A DNA stretch of 64,000 nucleotides from Roseateles depolymerans. Lineage in GTDB: Bacteria > Pseudomonadota > Gammaproteobacteria > Burkholderiales > Burkholderiaceae_C. A program made the translations under genes and the position numbers. Below are positions 1-9,144 of this stretch, piece after piece. The notes below the pieces were generated by a model. It was given only the letters and a program-made list of their open reading frames with translations, was not told the origin of the DNA and did no database searches. Location: NCBI RefSeq assembly GCF_003387155.1, contig NZ_QUMT01000003.1, positions 1,080,233 to 1,144,232 on the forward strand, read 5' to 3'. The first letter of the stretch is position 1. Every line of letters starts with the position of its first letter.

Positions 1-1
1 G

Positions 2-433
2 ACGCTGGACCTGGCCTCTTTCACCCCGTGGACGTCGCTCGCCGGTGGCGTGCTCATCGGCGTCGCAGCGGCAATGCTGGTGCTGCTCAATGGCCGCATC
101 GCCGGCATCAGCGGCATCGTCTCAGGGCTGCTGGCGCCGCGTCCGCAGGAAACATCCTGGCGGCTGGCCTTTGTAATCGGCCTCATGGCCTCGCCCGCGG
201 TCTATGCCTGGGTGGCCACAGTGCCGGACCTGCACATCACCGCGAGCTGGCCCTGGCTGGTGCCCGCCGGGTTGCTGGTGGGCATTGGCACGCGGTATGG
301 ATCGGGCTGCACCAGCGGACACGGCGTGTGCGGACTCTCCCGTCGCTCGCCCCGGTCGCTGGCCGCCACCGCCGCCTTCATGGGCGCCGGGTTCCTGACC
401 GTCTTCATCGTTCGCCACCTGCTGGCCGTTTGA
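2..433 (+). CDS. YeeE/YedE family sulfur-compound transporter, first half (5' end outside window)
   Basis: The reading frame is open from the first bases, so the true start lies upstream; the GTG at 50 is internal. The visible 143 residues are hydrophobic, with about four membrane segments. Near the C-terminus they carry the family block [15 protein letters not shown] followed by a last helix. YeeE/YedE proteins import thiosulfate or related sulfur species through the inner membrane using conserved cysteines, and the two cysteines of that block are the likely ones here. A second, separately encoded half follows 22 bp downstream on the same strand, which is the usual split arrangement. The exact substrate cannot be told from the sequence. 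Confidence 0.85.
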   Translation, partial: TLDLASFTPWTSLAGGVLIGVAAAMLVLLNGRIAGISGIVSGLLAPRPQETSWRLAFVIGLMASPAVYAWVATVPDLHITASWPWLVPAGLLVGIGTRYGSGCTSGHGVCGLSRRSPRSLAATAAFMGAGFLTVFIVRHLLAV

Positions 434-455
434 TGGCCCCCCGACTGGAATCCCC

Positions 456-881
456 ATGAGCCTTTTCACCGCCCTGCTGTCGGGCCTGATCTTCGGACTG
501 GGCCTGCTGCTGTCCGGCATGGCGTCGCCGGCGAAGGTGCTTGGCTTTCTCGACCTTGCCGGCGCCTGGGACCCGTCCCTGGCGCTGGTGATGCTGGGCG
601 CCGTCACCGTCGGCCTGGTCGCCTTTGCCGTGGCCGGGCAGCGGTCCCGGTCCCTGCTGGACCTGCCGATCCAGGACCCGCCCCGTCACCGCATCGACCG
701 CCGGCTGATCGGCGGCAGCCTGCTGTTCGGCATCGGCTGGGGCCTGGCCGGCTTCTGTCCGGGCCCGGCGCTGGTGGCCCTGGGCATGGGCAGCGGGCAG
801 GCGCTGGTGTTCTTTGCGGCCATGCTGGCCGGCATGAAGGCCTTCGACTGGATCGAGCGGCGCCGCGCGCCCCCGGCGTGA
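456..881 (+). CDS. YeeE/YedE-like (DUF6691-type) membrane protein, second half of the pair
   Basis: This 141-residue, very hydrophobic protein has about four transmembrane helices. It carries the repeated family signatures [17 protein letters not shown] near the N-terminus and [15 protein letters not shown] near residue 100, which contains the conserved cysteine. It starts 22 bp after the preceding YeeE-like gene and almost certainly forms one complex with it in the inner membrane for uptake of a sulfur compound. The role is inferred from family and pairing. Its stop lies 1 bp from the end of the convergent ModE-like regulator. Confidence 0.85.
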   Translation: MSLFTALLSGLIFGLGLLLSGMASPAKVLGFLDLAGAWDPSLALVMLGAVTVGLVAFAVAGQRSRSLLDLPIQDPPRHRIDRRLIGGSLLFGIGWGLAGFCPGPALVALGMGSGQALVFFAAMLAGMKAFDWIERRRAPPA

Positions 882-882
882 C

Positions 883-1245
883 TCAATCCGCCAGCATCTT
901 CGTCAGCGTGCGGATGTCATCGGCGCAGTGCGCCTGGGCCCGCGCCTCGATCTGCCGGTAGAGCGCCACCAGCGCGCGCCCGCTGTCCGTCAGCACACTG
1001 CCGCCGCCCTGTGCCCCTCCCGCAGCGGTGGTCACCGCCGGCTCGCGCAGTGCGTGATTCAGCTCGTCGATCAGCAGCCAGGCCCGCCGGTAGGACATGC
1101 CCAGCGCCTTGGCCGCCGCGGTGATGGAACCGGCCTGGTCCAGGGCCTCCAGCAGCGCGATCTTGCCGGGGCCGATGGCCACCTGCTCGCCCTGCGTGAT
1201 GCGCATGCGCAGCTTGAATTCGGGGTGGACCGCGCTCATCCCCAC
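883..1245 (-). CDS. ModE N-terminal-like winged-helix regulator
   Basis: 120 residues comprising only the DNA-binding part of ModE: a winged helix with IALLEALDQAGSITAAAKALGMSYRRAWLLIDELN, broken here as residues 28-62. There is no C-terminal molybdate-binding (TOBE/Mop) domain, so it is a short 'LysR-type ModE' protein and may not sense molybdate itself. It overlaps by 10 bp the end of the diguanylate cyclase gene upstream on the same strand, so the two are probably translated from one message. MSAVHPEF (start 1239) is an alternative start. The target genes are unknown; the convergent YeeE pair is the nearest candidate. Confidence 0.8.
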   Translation of the reverse strand: MGMSAVHPEFKLRMRITQGEQVAIGPGKIALLEALDQAGSITAAAKALGMSYRRAWLLIDELNHALREPAVTTAAGGAQGGGSVLTDSGRALVALYRQIEARAQAHCADDIRTLTKMLAD

Positions 1246-3440
1246 GGGGTCTCCGTGGACGCGGCTGCCGCAGGGGGCGCCATGTGCCAGCAGCCCCGGC
1301 CGGACGCCTTGGCCGCATACAGCGCATCATCGGCACGGGCCAGGAAGGCCACATCGCTTTCAGAGTCCGCCGTCGTGCAGGCCACGCCGATGCTGGTGGA
1401 CAGGTGCACGTCGGCGCCCATCACCTCCAGCGGCGCCTCCACCGCGCCCAGCAGCTTTTGCGCAAGGGCACCGGCCTCGGTGGGGGTCTTGAGGTTCTCG
1501 ACAATCAGCACGAATTCGTCGCCCGCCAGGCGGCACAGCACATCGGTTTCCCGCACGGCGGCGCGCACGCGCGCGGCGAAGGTCTGCAGCACGACGTCAC
1601 CGGCCGCATGGCCCAGGGTGTCGTTGACCTGCTTGAAGTGATCCAGGTCCATGAACATCAGCGCCAGCATGTTGCCGCTGCGCCGGGCGCGGGCCAGTGC
1701 TTCGGACAAACGCTGGTCAAACTGGCGCCGGTTGGGCAGGCCGGTCAGCGGATCGACGCGGCTGAGCTGGTCCAGCTCCCGCTCCACCTGCTTGAAAGCC
1801 GTCACGTCCGTGCTGAGGGTGTAGACCCCTGCCACGGTGCCGTCCGCCCGCAGGTCGGGCACGTATTCGGTGAGCAGGTCCCGCATCACGCCGTTGGACT
1901 CCGAGCGTGTCTCGAAGCGCTGCCGCACACCGGCCAGCGCGCCCTTGAGCGCCGGCAGGCGCTGCTCGTACAGCACCGGGCCGATGGTCTCCAGCAGCGT
2001 CTTGCCGATGGCGGCTTCCGGCTCGGTGCCCAGCCAGGTGCGGAAGGTGGCGTTGAGGAACCGCAGTCGCTGCTCGGCATCGATGTAGGAAATGAGCACC
2101 GGCAGGTTGTCCGCGATGGTGCGCAGCCGGCGTTCGCTGGCTTCCTGACGCTGCATGGCGTCTTCCAGCGCCAGCGTGCGCGAGCGCACCCGCTCTTCCA
2201 GCGACGCATGGAGCTGCGCCAGGGACGCTTCCTGCTGGGCCTGGCGGCGGGCCAGCTCGGTCAGCGCATGGGACAGCACGGCTGCTTCCCGGTAGCCCCC
2301 CACCTGCGGCAGGGCCTCGTCGGTGAGGTGCTGCCGACGCGCGATCGCCCGCGACAACTGCTTGAGCGGCTGCGCCAGCCGTCGCGCCTGCCACCAGCAC
2401 AGCGGGACCGCCAGCGCCAGCAGGATGAGCGCGGTGTAGAAGATCTGCCGGCGCAGGCGGTAGTAGTCCTCCAGCGCGATGCTCACCGGCTGCCGCACCA
2501 TCACCGTCCAGCCCAGGCCCGGGTAGGACCCATAGCCTTGGGTCGGCACGGTCACGGCAAAGTATTCGTTCCCCTCGACCATCTGACGACGCAGGGCGGA
2601 CGAAGGGTCGTCGGGCAAGGCCATCTTCTTGCCTTCCATGTTGGCGGGACCCAGGATGACCGAACCGTCCCGGGCCAGAATCAGCGCATCCGCCTGATGA
2701 CTCGCCATGGTGGAGTCGATCAGCTCCGACTTGATCTGCCGGGCCCAGCTCCAGCTCAGGTGCGCGCCGAACACCCCGCGCGGCTGGCCGTTGTTGTCCA
2801 TCAGGGGAAGGGCGAAGTCCACGAAGCGCCACGGGTCGCTTTGGCGCGGCAGCAGCCGCTCCAGCAGCACGGCGGCATGCACGTCGCCCACAAACGGCCC
2901 GCGCTGGGCGCCCTGGAACCAGGGTCGCTGCGACACGTTCACCCCGTCCAGCAGGCCGCCGGCGGCGGCCAGCACCTTGCCTTGCGTGTCGGTCACACCC
3001 AGCCAGGCGAAATGGTCGAAGCCGATCTGGATCTGGTCCAGCGCCCGGCGCATGTCGGCCGGACTGCCGCCGCGGAAGGTGTCCAGCTGGGCCAGCACCC
3101 GCACTTCCTTGAACTGCTGGGCCATGCCGCGATCCAGGGCGTCGCGGAAATCCATGCCCACCTGCCGCAGCGACTGCACCGCCCGGCGCTCCGCATGGGC
3201 GCGGGCAAAGGTCTCGATCAGCACGGCAGACGCCAGGATGGCCACCGCCACCGCCGTCAGCACCACTGCCGTCAGCCAGCGGCCCATCGAGGCCCGCGAA
3301 CCGCGTTCGGGAACGAAGCGGTCCTCCCCGGCCGCGGCGAGGTCCGGCGCGGGCCCGGGACCCGGGCGACCGCTGTGGGAGGAAGGTGCGGAGGCCGCGG
3401 AGGGGGAGGCTGCGGCCTCGGCCAGGGTCGGAGTCTGCAT
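1236..3440 (-). CDS. Membrane-bound sensor diguanylate cyclase (Cache-HAMP-PAS-GGDEF)
   Basis: 734 residues. A Ser/Ala/Pro-rich cytoplasmic N-terminus of about 50 residues is followed by a first membrane helix (about 55-75), a periplasmic Cache-type sensor (about 80-330), a second helix (about 335-355) leading into a HAMP-like linker and coiled coil, a PAS domain (about 435-545) and a C-terminal GGDEF domain. The catalytic loop reads AGDEF with RETD five residues before it, the form of an allosteric inhibitory c-di-GMP site. It should make c-di-GMP in response to an extracytoplasmic ligand. The DPLTGLPNRR block marks the start of the GGDEF domain. The ligand is unknown. Confidence 0.9.
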   Translation of the reverse strand: MQTPTLAEAAASPSAASAPSSHSGRPGPGPAPDLAAAGEDRFVPERGSRASMGRWLTAVVLTAVAVAILASAVLIETFARAHAERRAVQSLRQVGMDFRDALDRGMAQQFKEVRVLAQLDTFRGGSPADMRRALDQIQIGFDHFAWLGVTDTQGKVLAAAGGLLDGVNVSQRPWFQGAQRGPFVGDVHAAVLLERLLPRQSDPWRFVDFALPLMDNNGQPRGVFGAHLSWSWARQIKSELIDSTMASHQADALILARDGSVILGPANMEGKKMALPDDPSSALRRQMVEGNEYFAVTVPTQGYGSYPGLGWTVMVRQPVSIALEDYYRLRRQIFYTALILLALAVPLCWWQARRLAQPLKQLSRAIARRQHLTDEALPQVGGYREAAVLSHALTELARRQAQQEASLAQLHASLEERVRSRTLALEDAMQRQEASERRLRTIADNLPVLISYIDAEQRLRFLNATFRTWLGTEPEAAIGKTLLETIGPVLYEQRLPALKGALAGVRQRFETRSESNGVMRDLLTEYVPDLRADGTVAGVYTLSTDVTAFKQVERELDQLSRVDPLTGLPNRRQFDQRLSEALARARRSGNMLALMFMDLDHFKQVNDTLGHAAGDVVLQTFAARVRAAVRETDVLCRLAGDEFVLIVENLKTPTEAGALAQKLLGAVEAPLEVMGADVHLSTSIGVACTTADSESDVAFLARADDALYAAKASGRGCWHMAPPAAAASTETPWG

Positions 3441-3636
3441 GCGGCATTGTGACGAGTTGCCAGGGCCCGACGCAACGCGGGATAGTGCCAGCGCACCACA
3501 GCGGCGCCTATGTGCACCTGCGCACTCTCACTGATCGCCAACCGCACCAAATTCGGTCATGCTGGGACGGTCCCGGGTGGGCACGCCCCTTGCAATCCCC
3601 CGGACCGGCCTCTCATGGCCCGTCTCTGGAGCCTTC

Positions 3637-5076
3637 ATGCATGCGCTGACCCTGCCGCCTTCCGGCCATTACGATGAAATGTTGCTGCAAAGTGGTGCTA
3701 TCCGGCCCAGCTACCAGGCCTTCGCCGAATGGCTGCACGCCCAGACCCCGGAGGCCCTGGCCAAGAAGCGGTCCGAAGCGGCCCTGCTGTTCCACAAGGT
3801 CGGCATCACCTTCGCGGTCTACGGGGACGAGGCTGGCGCGGAGCGGCTGATTCCCTTCGACACGGTCCCGCGCATCGTGCCGGCCGATGAATGGGCCATG
3901 CTGGAAAAGGGCCTGCGCCAGCGGGTCAATGCGCTCAACCGCTTCCTCTGGGACATCTACCACGACCACGAGATCGTCAAGGCCGGTCTGATTCCGGCCG
4001 AGCAGATCTTTGCCAATGCCCAGTACCAGCCCGCCATGCAGGGGCTGGACCTGCCGCTGGGCGTCTACGCCCACATCACCGGCGTGGACCTGATCCGGCA
4101 TGCCGACGGCGGTTATTACGTGCTGGAGGACAACCTGCGGGTGCCCTCCGGCGTGAGCTACATGCTGGAAAACCGCAAGATGATGATGCGGCTGTTCCCC
4201 GAGCTCTTCGCCCGTTATTCGATCGCCCCGGTGGCCCACTACCCGGCCCTGCTGCTGACGACGCTGCGCCAGGCCAGCCCTGCGGAGAATCCAACGGTGG
4301 TGGTGTTGACGCCTGGCCCCTTCAATTCGGCCTACTTCGAGCATGCCTTCCTGGCCCAGCAGATGGGCGTGGAGCTGGTGGAAGGCCAGGACTTGTTCGT
4401 CAAGGACGGGTTCGTGTTCATGCGGACCACCGTCGGCCCCAAGCGGGTGGACGTGATCTACCGCCGCATCGACGATGCCTTCCTGGACCCCTTGGCCTTC
4501 CGCGCCGATTCCATGCTGGGCGTGCCGGGCCTGCTGTCGGTCTACAAGCAGGGGCATGTGGTGCTGGCCAACGCCATCGGCACCGGCGTGGCGGACGACA
4601 AGTCCATCTACCCCTATGTGCCGGACATGATCCGCTTCTATCTGGGCGAAGAACCCATCCTGCACAACGTGCCCACCTGGCAGTGCCGCAAGCCGCAGGA
4701 CCTGGACCATGTGCTCCACCACATGGCGGACCTGGTGGTGAAGGAGGTGCACGGCGCCGGGGGCTACGGGATGCTGGTGGGCCCGGCCGCCACCGCCGCC
4801 GAAGTGGCCGACTTCAAGGAGCGGGTGAAGGCCAATCCGGCCAACTACATCGCGCAGCCCACGCTGTGCCTGTCCAGTTGCCCGACCTTCGTGGAGCGCG
4901 GCATCGCGCCGCGCCACATCGACCTGAGACCTTTCGTGCTGTCCGGGCGGGACGTGAACATGGTGGCGGGCGGCTTGACCCGCGTGGCCCTGAAGGCCGG
5001 CTCGCTGGTGGTGAATTCGTCGCAAGGCGGTGGCACCAAGGACACCTGGATCCTGGAGAGGAGCGCCGCATGCTGA
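3637..5076 (+). CDS. Circularly permuted ATP-grasp protein (amidoligase-type, DUF404/407)
   Basis: 479 residues from the chosen ATG at 3637, which has GGAG eight bases upstream; an upstream in-frame ATG at 3559 would add a non-conserved leader. Family hallmarks are the GGYYVLEDNLRVPSGVSYM block near residue 155 and YRRIDDAFLDPLAF near residue 285. Proteins of this family are ATP-grasp enzymes thought to form amide or peptide bonds, and they are nearly always encoded beside alpha-E proteins, as here: the next gene overlaps by 7 bp. Function in a modification or peptide-synthesis pathway is established only as a prediction from comparative genomics; the substrate is unknown. Confidence 0.88.
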   Translation: MHALTLPPSGHYDEMLLQSGAIRPSYQAFAEWLHAQTPEALAKKRSEAALLFHKVGITFAVYGDEAGAERLIPFDTVPRIVPADEWAMLEKGLRQRVNALNRFLWDIYHDHEIVKAGLIPAEQIFANAQYQPAMQGLDLPLGVYAHITGVDLIRHADGGYYVLEDNLRVPSGVSYMLENRKMMMRLFPELFARYSIAPVAHYPALLLTTLRQASPAENPTVVVLTPGPFNSAYFEHAFLAQQMGVELVEGQDLFVKDGFVFMRTTVGPKRVDVIYRRIDDAFLDPLAFRADSMLGVPGLLSVYKQGHVVLANAIGTGVADDKSIYPYVPDMIRFYLGEEPILHNVPTWQCRKPQDLDHVLHHMADLVVKEVHGAGGYGMLVGPAATAAEVADFKERVKANPANYIAQPTLCLSSCPTFVERGIAPRHIDLRPFVLSGRDVNMVAGGLTRVALKAGSLVVNSSQGGGTKDTWILERSAAC

Positions 5077-6038
5077 GCCGTACCGCCGCGCAGCTCTACT
5101 GGATGAGCCGCTACCTGGAGCGCGCCGAGAACCTGGTGCGCATGCTGGACGTGACGCACTCGCTCTCCCTGCTGCCGCAAAGCCGGGGCGCCGTGACCGA
5201 GCTGGCCGCGCCGCTGGCGGTCACCGGCACGCTGGAAGCCTTCCAGGCCCGGTTGCCCCGGCTCAGTGCCGAGGAGCTGTTCCGCTTCATGGGCATCGAT
5301 CTGGAGAACCCCGCCTCGGTCCTGTCCTGCATCCGTCAGGCGCGTGAGAACGCGCATGCGGTGCGGGGACAGATCACCGCCGAGATGTGGGAAGCCATCA
5401 ACACCAGCTGGCTGGAAGCCCGGGAACTGGCCCGCCGCGGCGTGGTCGATCCGTCCTCCTTCTTCGACTGGGTGAAAGAGCGGTCCCACCTCTTCCGCGG
5501 CGCCACCTACGGCACGCTGCAGCGCAACGACGCCTACTGCTTCATCCGGCTGGGCACCTTCATCGAGCGGGCCGACAACACCGCGCGGCTGCTGGATGTG
5601 AAGTCGCAGCTGATTGCCCCGGCGGTGGACTCGCTGGCGCCGGTGGACGTGCCGAGCGAAAGCGCGCCGGACTTCTACGCCTGGAATGCGCTGCTGCGAT
5701 CGCTCTCGGCCTTCGAGGCCTACCACGCGGCCTATCGCGACAGCCTCAACGGACGGCGCGTCACCGAGCTGCTGATCCTGCGTCCCGACGTGCCCCGCTC
5801 GCTGCGGGCTTGCTGCGACGAGATCCGGTCCATCCTGCCCCAGATCGAATCCCGCGAAGGCGCGCTGGATGCCGGCCGCATCGTCAAGCAGCTGGCGGGC
5901 GAACTGGCGCTGCGGCTGGAATACGGCTCGGTGGACGAGATCCTGGACGCCGGCCTGCATCCGTGGCTGACGGGATTCCTCGACGACTCGGCCCACTTGG
6001 GCGTGGCGATCCAGCGAGCCTACTTCGAGGCGCAGTGA
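5070..6038 (+). CDS. Alpha-E domain protein (DUF403)
   Basis: 322 residues, all-alpha, beginning MLSRTAAQLYWMSRYLERAE, the typical N-terminus of alpha-E proteins. GTFIERADNTARLLDVK appears near residue 170. The ATG overlaps the stop region of the ATP-grasp gene by 7 bp, indicating translational coupling. Alpha-E proteins accompany circularly permuted ATP-grasp and transglutaminase-like proteins and may act with them as one enzyme system; no catalytic activity has been assigned from sequence alone. It ends 7 bp before the transglutaminase-like gene. Confidence 0.9.
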   Translation: MLSRTAAQLYWMSRYLERAENLVRMLDVTHSLSLLPQSRGAVTELAAPLAVTGTLEAFQARLPRLSAEELFRFMGIDLENPASVLSCIRQARENAHAVRGQITAEMWEAINTSWLEARELARRGVVDPSSFFDWVKERSHLFRGATYGTLQRNDAYCFIRLGTFIERADNTARLLDVKSQLIAPAVDSLAPVDVPSESAPDFYAWNALLRSLSAFEAYHAAYRDSLNGRRVTELLILRPDVPRSLRACCDEIRSILPQIESREGALDAGRIVKQLAGELALRLEYGSVDEILDAGLHPWLTGFLDDSAHLGVAIQRAYFEAQ

Positions 6039-6045
6039 GGCGGTC

Positions 6046-6882
6046 ATGCACCTGCACATCTCGCATGAGACGGTCTACACCTATGCAGCGCCGCTGAGCC
6101 GCAGCACCCAGTACCTGCGGCTGACGCCCCGGCGCAGCCCGGGGATGCGGGTGCTGCATTGGGGCCTGCGACTGCCGGCCGAGGCCAGCGTCTGCAAGGA
6201 TGCGTTCGGCAACACCATGCATGTGCTGAGCCTGGACGGCCCGCGCGGGGAGATCCATCTCCAGGCGGTGGGCGAAGTCGACACCGAGGACGGCCCGCCC
6301 CGCCCCGATCCCCACGATGAATTCCCGCCAGAGGTCTTCCTGCGCGACACCGCCCTCACCCGCGCCGATCCGGCCCTGCGGGCCTTCGCCGAAGGCTTCG
6401 CCGACGCCGCCCGCCAGGACGCCCATGCGGCCCTGCTGGCGATGATGGCGGCGGTGGTCGAGCACATGCCCTATGTGAAGGGCTTCACCGATGCCGCGAC
6501 CCCGGCCGCCGAGGCCTTCGCCTCCGGACGCGGCGTCTGCCAGGACCATGCGCAGGTGTTTGCCTGCTGCGCCCGGCTGCTGGGCCTGCCGGCCCGTTAC
6601 GTCTCGGGTTATCTGGCCACGGACGCCGAACACGTGGCCAGCCATGCCTGGACGGAAGTGCGTTTGCCGGACGGTGGCACGCAGTTTCCGGACGCGCCGG
6701 GCGGTGGCTGGCTGGGGTATGACATCAGCAACCAGTGCCTGGCGGACGGCCACCATGTGAAGCTGGCCATCGGCGCCGACTATCTGGACGCCTGCCCGGT
6801 CCGCGGCGTCCGGCTGGGCGGCGGCACCGAGACGATGAGAGCCCAGGTCCTCGTGAAACCCGGCACGCCGGACCAGCAATGA
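6046..6882 (+). CDS. Transglutaminase-like cysteine protease/peptidase
   Basis: 278 residues. An N-terminal beta-rich 'bacterial transglutaminase-like' domain (residues 1-85, starting MHLHISHETVYTYAAPLSRS) precedes the papain-like core. The catalytic triad is visible: Cys in GRGVCQDHAQVF (about 165), His in SHAWTEV (about 204) and Asp in YDISNQ (about 226). It is probably a peptidase or amide-bond cleaving enzyme. It follows the alpha-E gene by 7 bp and precedes the Anbu gene by 52 bp, the conserved neighbourhood of this family. The protein carries no obvious signal peptide, so action is probably cytoplasmic. Confidence 0.9.
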   Translation: MHLHISHETVYTYAAPLSRSTQYLRLTPRRSPGMRVLHWGLRLPAEASVCKDAFGNTMHVLSLDGPRGEIHLQAVGEVDTEDGPPRPDPHDEFPPEVFLRDTALTRADPALRAFAEGFADAARQDAHAALLAMMAAVVEHMPYVKGFTDAATPAAEAFASGRGVCQDHAQVFACCARLLGLPARYVSGYLATDAEHVASHAWTEVRLPDGGTQFPDAPGGGWLGYDISNQCLADGHHVKLAIGADYLDACPVRGVRLGGGTETMRAQVLVKPGTPDQQ

Positions 6883-6934
6883 GGGCCCAGGGCCCCCTGC
6901 CAGGCCCGTCCGCGATGCGCTAATCTTTCGCGCC

Positions 6935-7687
6935 ATGACTTACTGTGTTGCCATGCGGCTGCGCGCCGGCCTGCTGTTCGCCTCGGACTCGCGTACCAAC
7001 GCGGGCGTGGACCACATCGCCACCTTCCGCAAGATGAATATCTTCGAGGTGCCGGGCGAGCGGCTGGTCACCCTGCTGAATGCGGGCAACCTGGCCACGA
7101 CCCAGAGCGTGGTCAGCCTGCTGCGCCAACGCGCCAGCGGCGGCGGCCGTCACCTGCTGAACCTCCCCTCGATGTATGACGTGGCCGAGCTGGTCGGCCG
7201 TACCGTCAAGGAGGTGGTGGCCCGGGACAGCGACGGCGGCGGGCAGCTCAACCAGGGCGTGGACTTCGGTGCCAACTTCATCGTCGGCGGTCAGATCCGC
7301 GGCGAGGCGCCGCGCCTGTTCCATGTCTACCCGCAGGGCAACTTCATCGAAGCAACCGAGGACACGCCCTATCTGCAGATCGGTGAATCCAAATACGGCA
7401 AGCCCATCATCGACCGCGTCATCGACTTCGACAGCAGCCTGACCGAAGCCACCAAGTGCGCGCTGATCTCGTTTGATTCGACCATCCGCAGCAACCTGTC
7501 GGTCGGTCTGCCGCTGGACATGCTGCTCTATCGCACCGACAGCTTCGCGCCGGCGCGTCCGCACCGCGTGACCGCAGAAGATCCCTACTTCAACCGGCTG
7601 CGCCAGGGCTGGGGCGGCGGCCTCAAGCGGGTCTTCGAGCAGTTGCCCGACGACGACTGGTTCCTGCCCGATCAGATCGGCGGCTGA
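6935..7687 (+). CDS. Anbu-type proteasome-like peptidase (Ntn hydrolase)
   Basis: 250 residues matching the Anbu (ancestral beta-subunit) family. The sequence starts MTYCVAMRLRAGLLFASDSR, so removal of Met exposes Thr as the expected N-terminal nucleophile. The Asp in ASDSRTNAG and the lysine in RKMNIF (about 33) occupy the positions expected for Ntn-hydrolase active-site partners. Anbu proteins form open helical or ring-like assemblies related to HslV and proteasome beta subunits. They co-occur with ATP-grasp, alpha-E and transglutaminase genes exactly as in this cluster. Physiological substrates are not established. Confidence 0.9.
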   Translation: MTYCVAMRLRAGLLFASDSRTNAGVDHIATFRKMNIFEVPGERLVTLLNAGNLATTQSVVSLLRQRASGGGRHLLNLPSMYDVAELVGRTVKEVVARDSDGGGQLNQGVDFGANFIVGGQIRGEAPRLFHVYPQGNFIEATEDTPYLQIGESKYGKPIIDRVIDFDSSLTEATKCALISFDSTIRSNLSVGLPLDMLLYRTDSFAPARPHRVTAEDPYFNRLRQGWGGGLKRVFEQLPDDDWFLPDQIGG

Positions 7688-7724
7688 AGCGCATCAAGCC
7701 TTCCGGCGCCAGGCCCCGCGTCCA

Positions 7725-8507
7725 TCAGTCATGCAGCGAGGCCAGGAACTGCTGCAGCTCCGGCGTGCGGGGCGCGCCAAAGATCTCCGACGGCGGTCCG
7801 ATCTCGTGGACGCGGCCCTGATGCATGAAGATGACCCGGTCCGCCACCTTGCGGGCGAAGTTCATCTCATGCGTGACCATCAGCAGCGTCATGCCCTCCC
7901 GGGCCAGTGACTCCACCACCCGCAGCACTTCCCCCACCAGCTCCGGGTCCAGCGCCGAGGTGATCTCGTCGCACAGCAGCACCTGCGGCTCCATCGCCAG
8001 CGCACGGGCGATGGCCACCCGCTGCTGCTGCCCGCCGGAGAGCTGCTCCGGCATCGCATCGAACTTCTCCGACAGGCCCACCCGTGCCAGCAGGGCCCGC
8101 GCCTGCTCTGCCGCTTCGGTCCTGCTGCGCTGCTTGACCAGCGTCGGCGCCAGCATCACATTGCGGCCCACGGTCAGATGCGGAAAGAGATTGAAGCTCT
8201 GGAAGATCATGCCCACCTGCTGCCGCAGCGCCCGCATCGCCATGGCGCTCTCATGCAGCAGCGGCTTGCCGGCCACCGTCAGCGATCCGTCCTGGAAGCG
8301 CTCCAGCCCGTTGATGCAGCGCAGCAGCGTGCTCTTGCCCGAGCCGCTCTTGCCGATCAGCGCGATGACCTCGCCGCGCATCACATCCAGGTCGATGCCC
8401 TTGAGCACCTCGTTGTCCCCATAGGACTTGCGCAGCGCGGTGATGCGCACGATGGGCACACGCGGCGCCTGCGTCGGCGTGAGCACGGCTTCAGGCTGGG
8501 CGGCCAT
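7725..8507 (-). CDS. Polar amino-acid ABC transporter ATP-binding protein
   Basis: 260 residues with a full ABC ATPase: Walker A GKSGSGKST (about 53-61), Q-loop, signature LSGGQQQR (about 160), Walker B VLLCDEIT and switch histidine VTHEM. It resembles the GlnQ/ArtP/HisP family. It overlaps the end of the upstream permease gene by 17 bp and is the last gene of an operon of regulator, binding protein, two permeases and ATPase. It energises uptake of an amino acid or related solute through the inner membrane. Confidence 0.93.
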   Translation of the reverse strand: MAAQPEAVLTPTQAPRVPIVRITALRKSYGDNEVLKGIDLDVMRGEVIALIGKSGSGKSTLLRCINGLERFQDGSLTVAGKPLLHESAMAMRALRQQVGMIFQSFNLFPHLTVGRNVMLAPTLVKQRSRTEAAEQARALLARVGLSEKFDAMPEQLSGGQQQRVAIARALAMEPQVLLCDEITSALDPELVGEVLRVVESLAREGMTLLMVTHEMNFARKVADRVIFMHQGRVHEIGPPSEIFGAPRTPELQQFLASLHD

Positions 8508-9144
8508 GGCGATTCCTTTCGAGGTGGCGGGCCAGCAGGCTGACCGGGAAACACAGGACGAAATACATCAGGGCCACGCAGCCGAACACGAGGAAGGGCT
8601 TGAAGCTGGCGTTGGCCATCATGCTGCCGGTCTTGGTGAGTTCCACAAAGCCGATCACCGACGCCAGGGCAGTGCCCTTGATGACCTGCACCAGGAACCC
8701 GACCGTCGGTGCAATCGCCAGGCGCAGGGCCTGGGGCAGGATCACATGGCGCATCTGCTCGCCGAAATTCATGGCCAGGCTCCTGGCGGCTTCCCACTGC
8801 CCCTTGGGAACGGCTTCCACACAGCCGCGCCAGATCTCGACCAGATAGGCACTGGTGTAGAGCGTGAGGGCGCAGCTGGCCGCCGTCCAGGCCGACACCT
8901 CCACGCCCAGCAGCGACAGGCCGAAGTAGGCCAGGAACAGCTGCATGAGCAGCGGCGTGCCCTGGAACACCTGCACATACAGCCCGACGAGGCGACCGGT
9001 GAAACGGCCCAGCCCCAGCCGCAGGCACAGCAGCAGCGCCCCGACCAGCCCCCCGCCGACAAAGGCGATCATCGACAGCACCACCGTCCAGCGCAGCGCC
9101 AGCAGCAGGTTGCGCAGGATGTCCCAGAGGGTGAACTCAACCAT
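8491..9144 (-). CDS. Polar amino-acid ABC transporter permease (HisM/GlnP-like)
   Basis: 217 residues with about five membrane helices. The family EAA loop, WEAARSLAMNFGEQMRHVILPQA (residues about 117-139), docks the ATPase. It overlaps the preceding permease by 8 bp and the ATPase by 17 bp, a tightly coupled operon. With the second permease it should form the heterodimeric channel of the importer. Confidence 0.92.
   Translation of the reverse strand: MVEFTLWDILRNLLLALRWTVVLSMIAFVGGGLVGALLLCLRLGLGRFTGRLVGLYVQVFQGTPLLMQLFLAYFGLSLLGVEVSAWTAASCALTLYTSAYLVEIWRGCVEAVPKGQWEAARSLAMNFGEQMRHVILPQALRLAIAPTVGFLVQVIKGTALASVIGFVELTKTGSMMANASFKPFLVFGCVALMYFVLCFPVSLLARHLERNRHGRPA

Noticed and set aside
1284-3452. 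Very long plus-strand open frames opposite the cyclase gene (722 codons), and similar ones opposite many genes
   Set aside because: Gln/His/Arg/Gly-rich translations without family motifs; they are the usual antisense shadows of GC-rich coding sequence.
3891-5069. N-terminal extension of the alpha-E gene running through the ATP-grasp gene
   Set aside because: The extension is an out-of-frame Arg/Pro/Gly-rich shadow; the conserved alpha-E start is the ATG at 5070.
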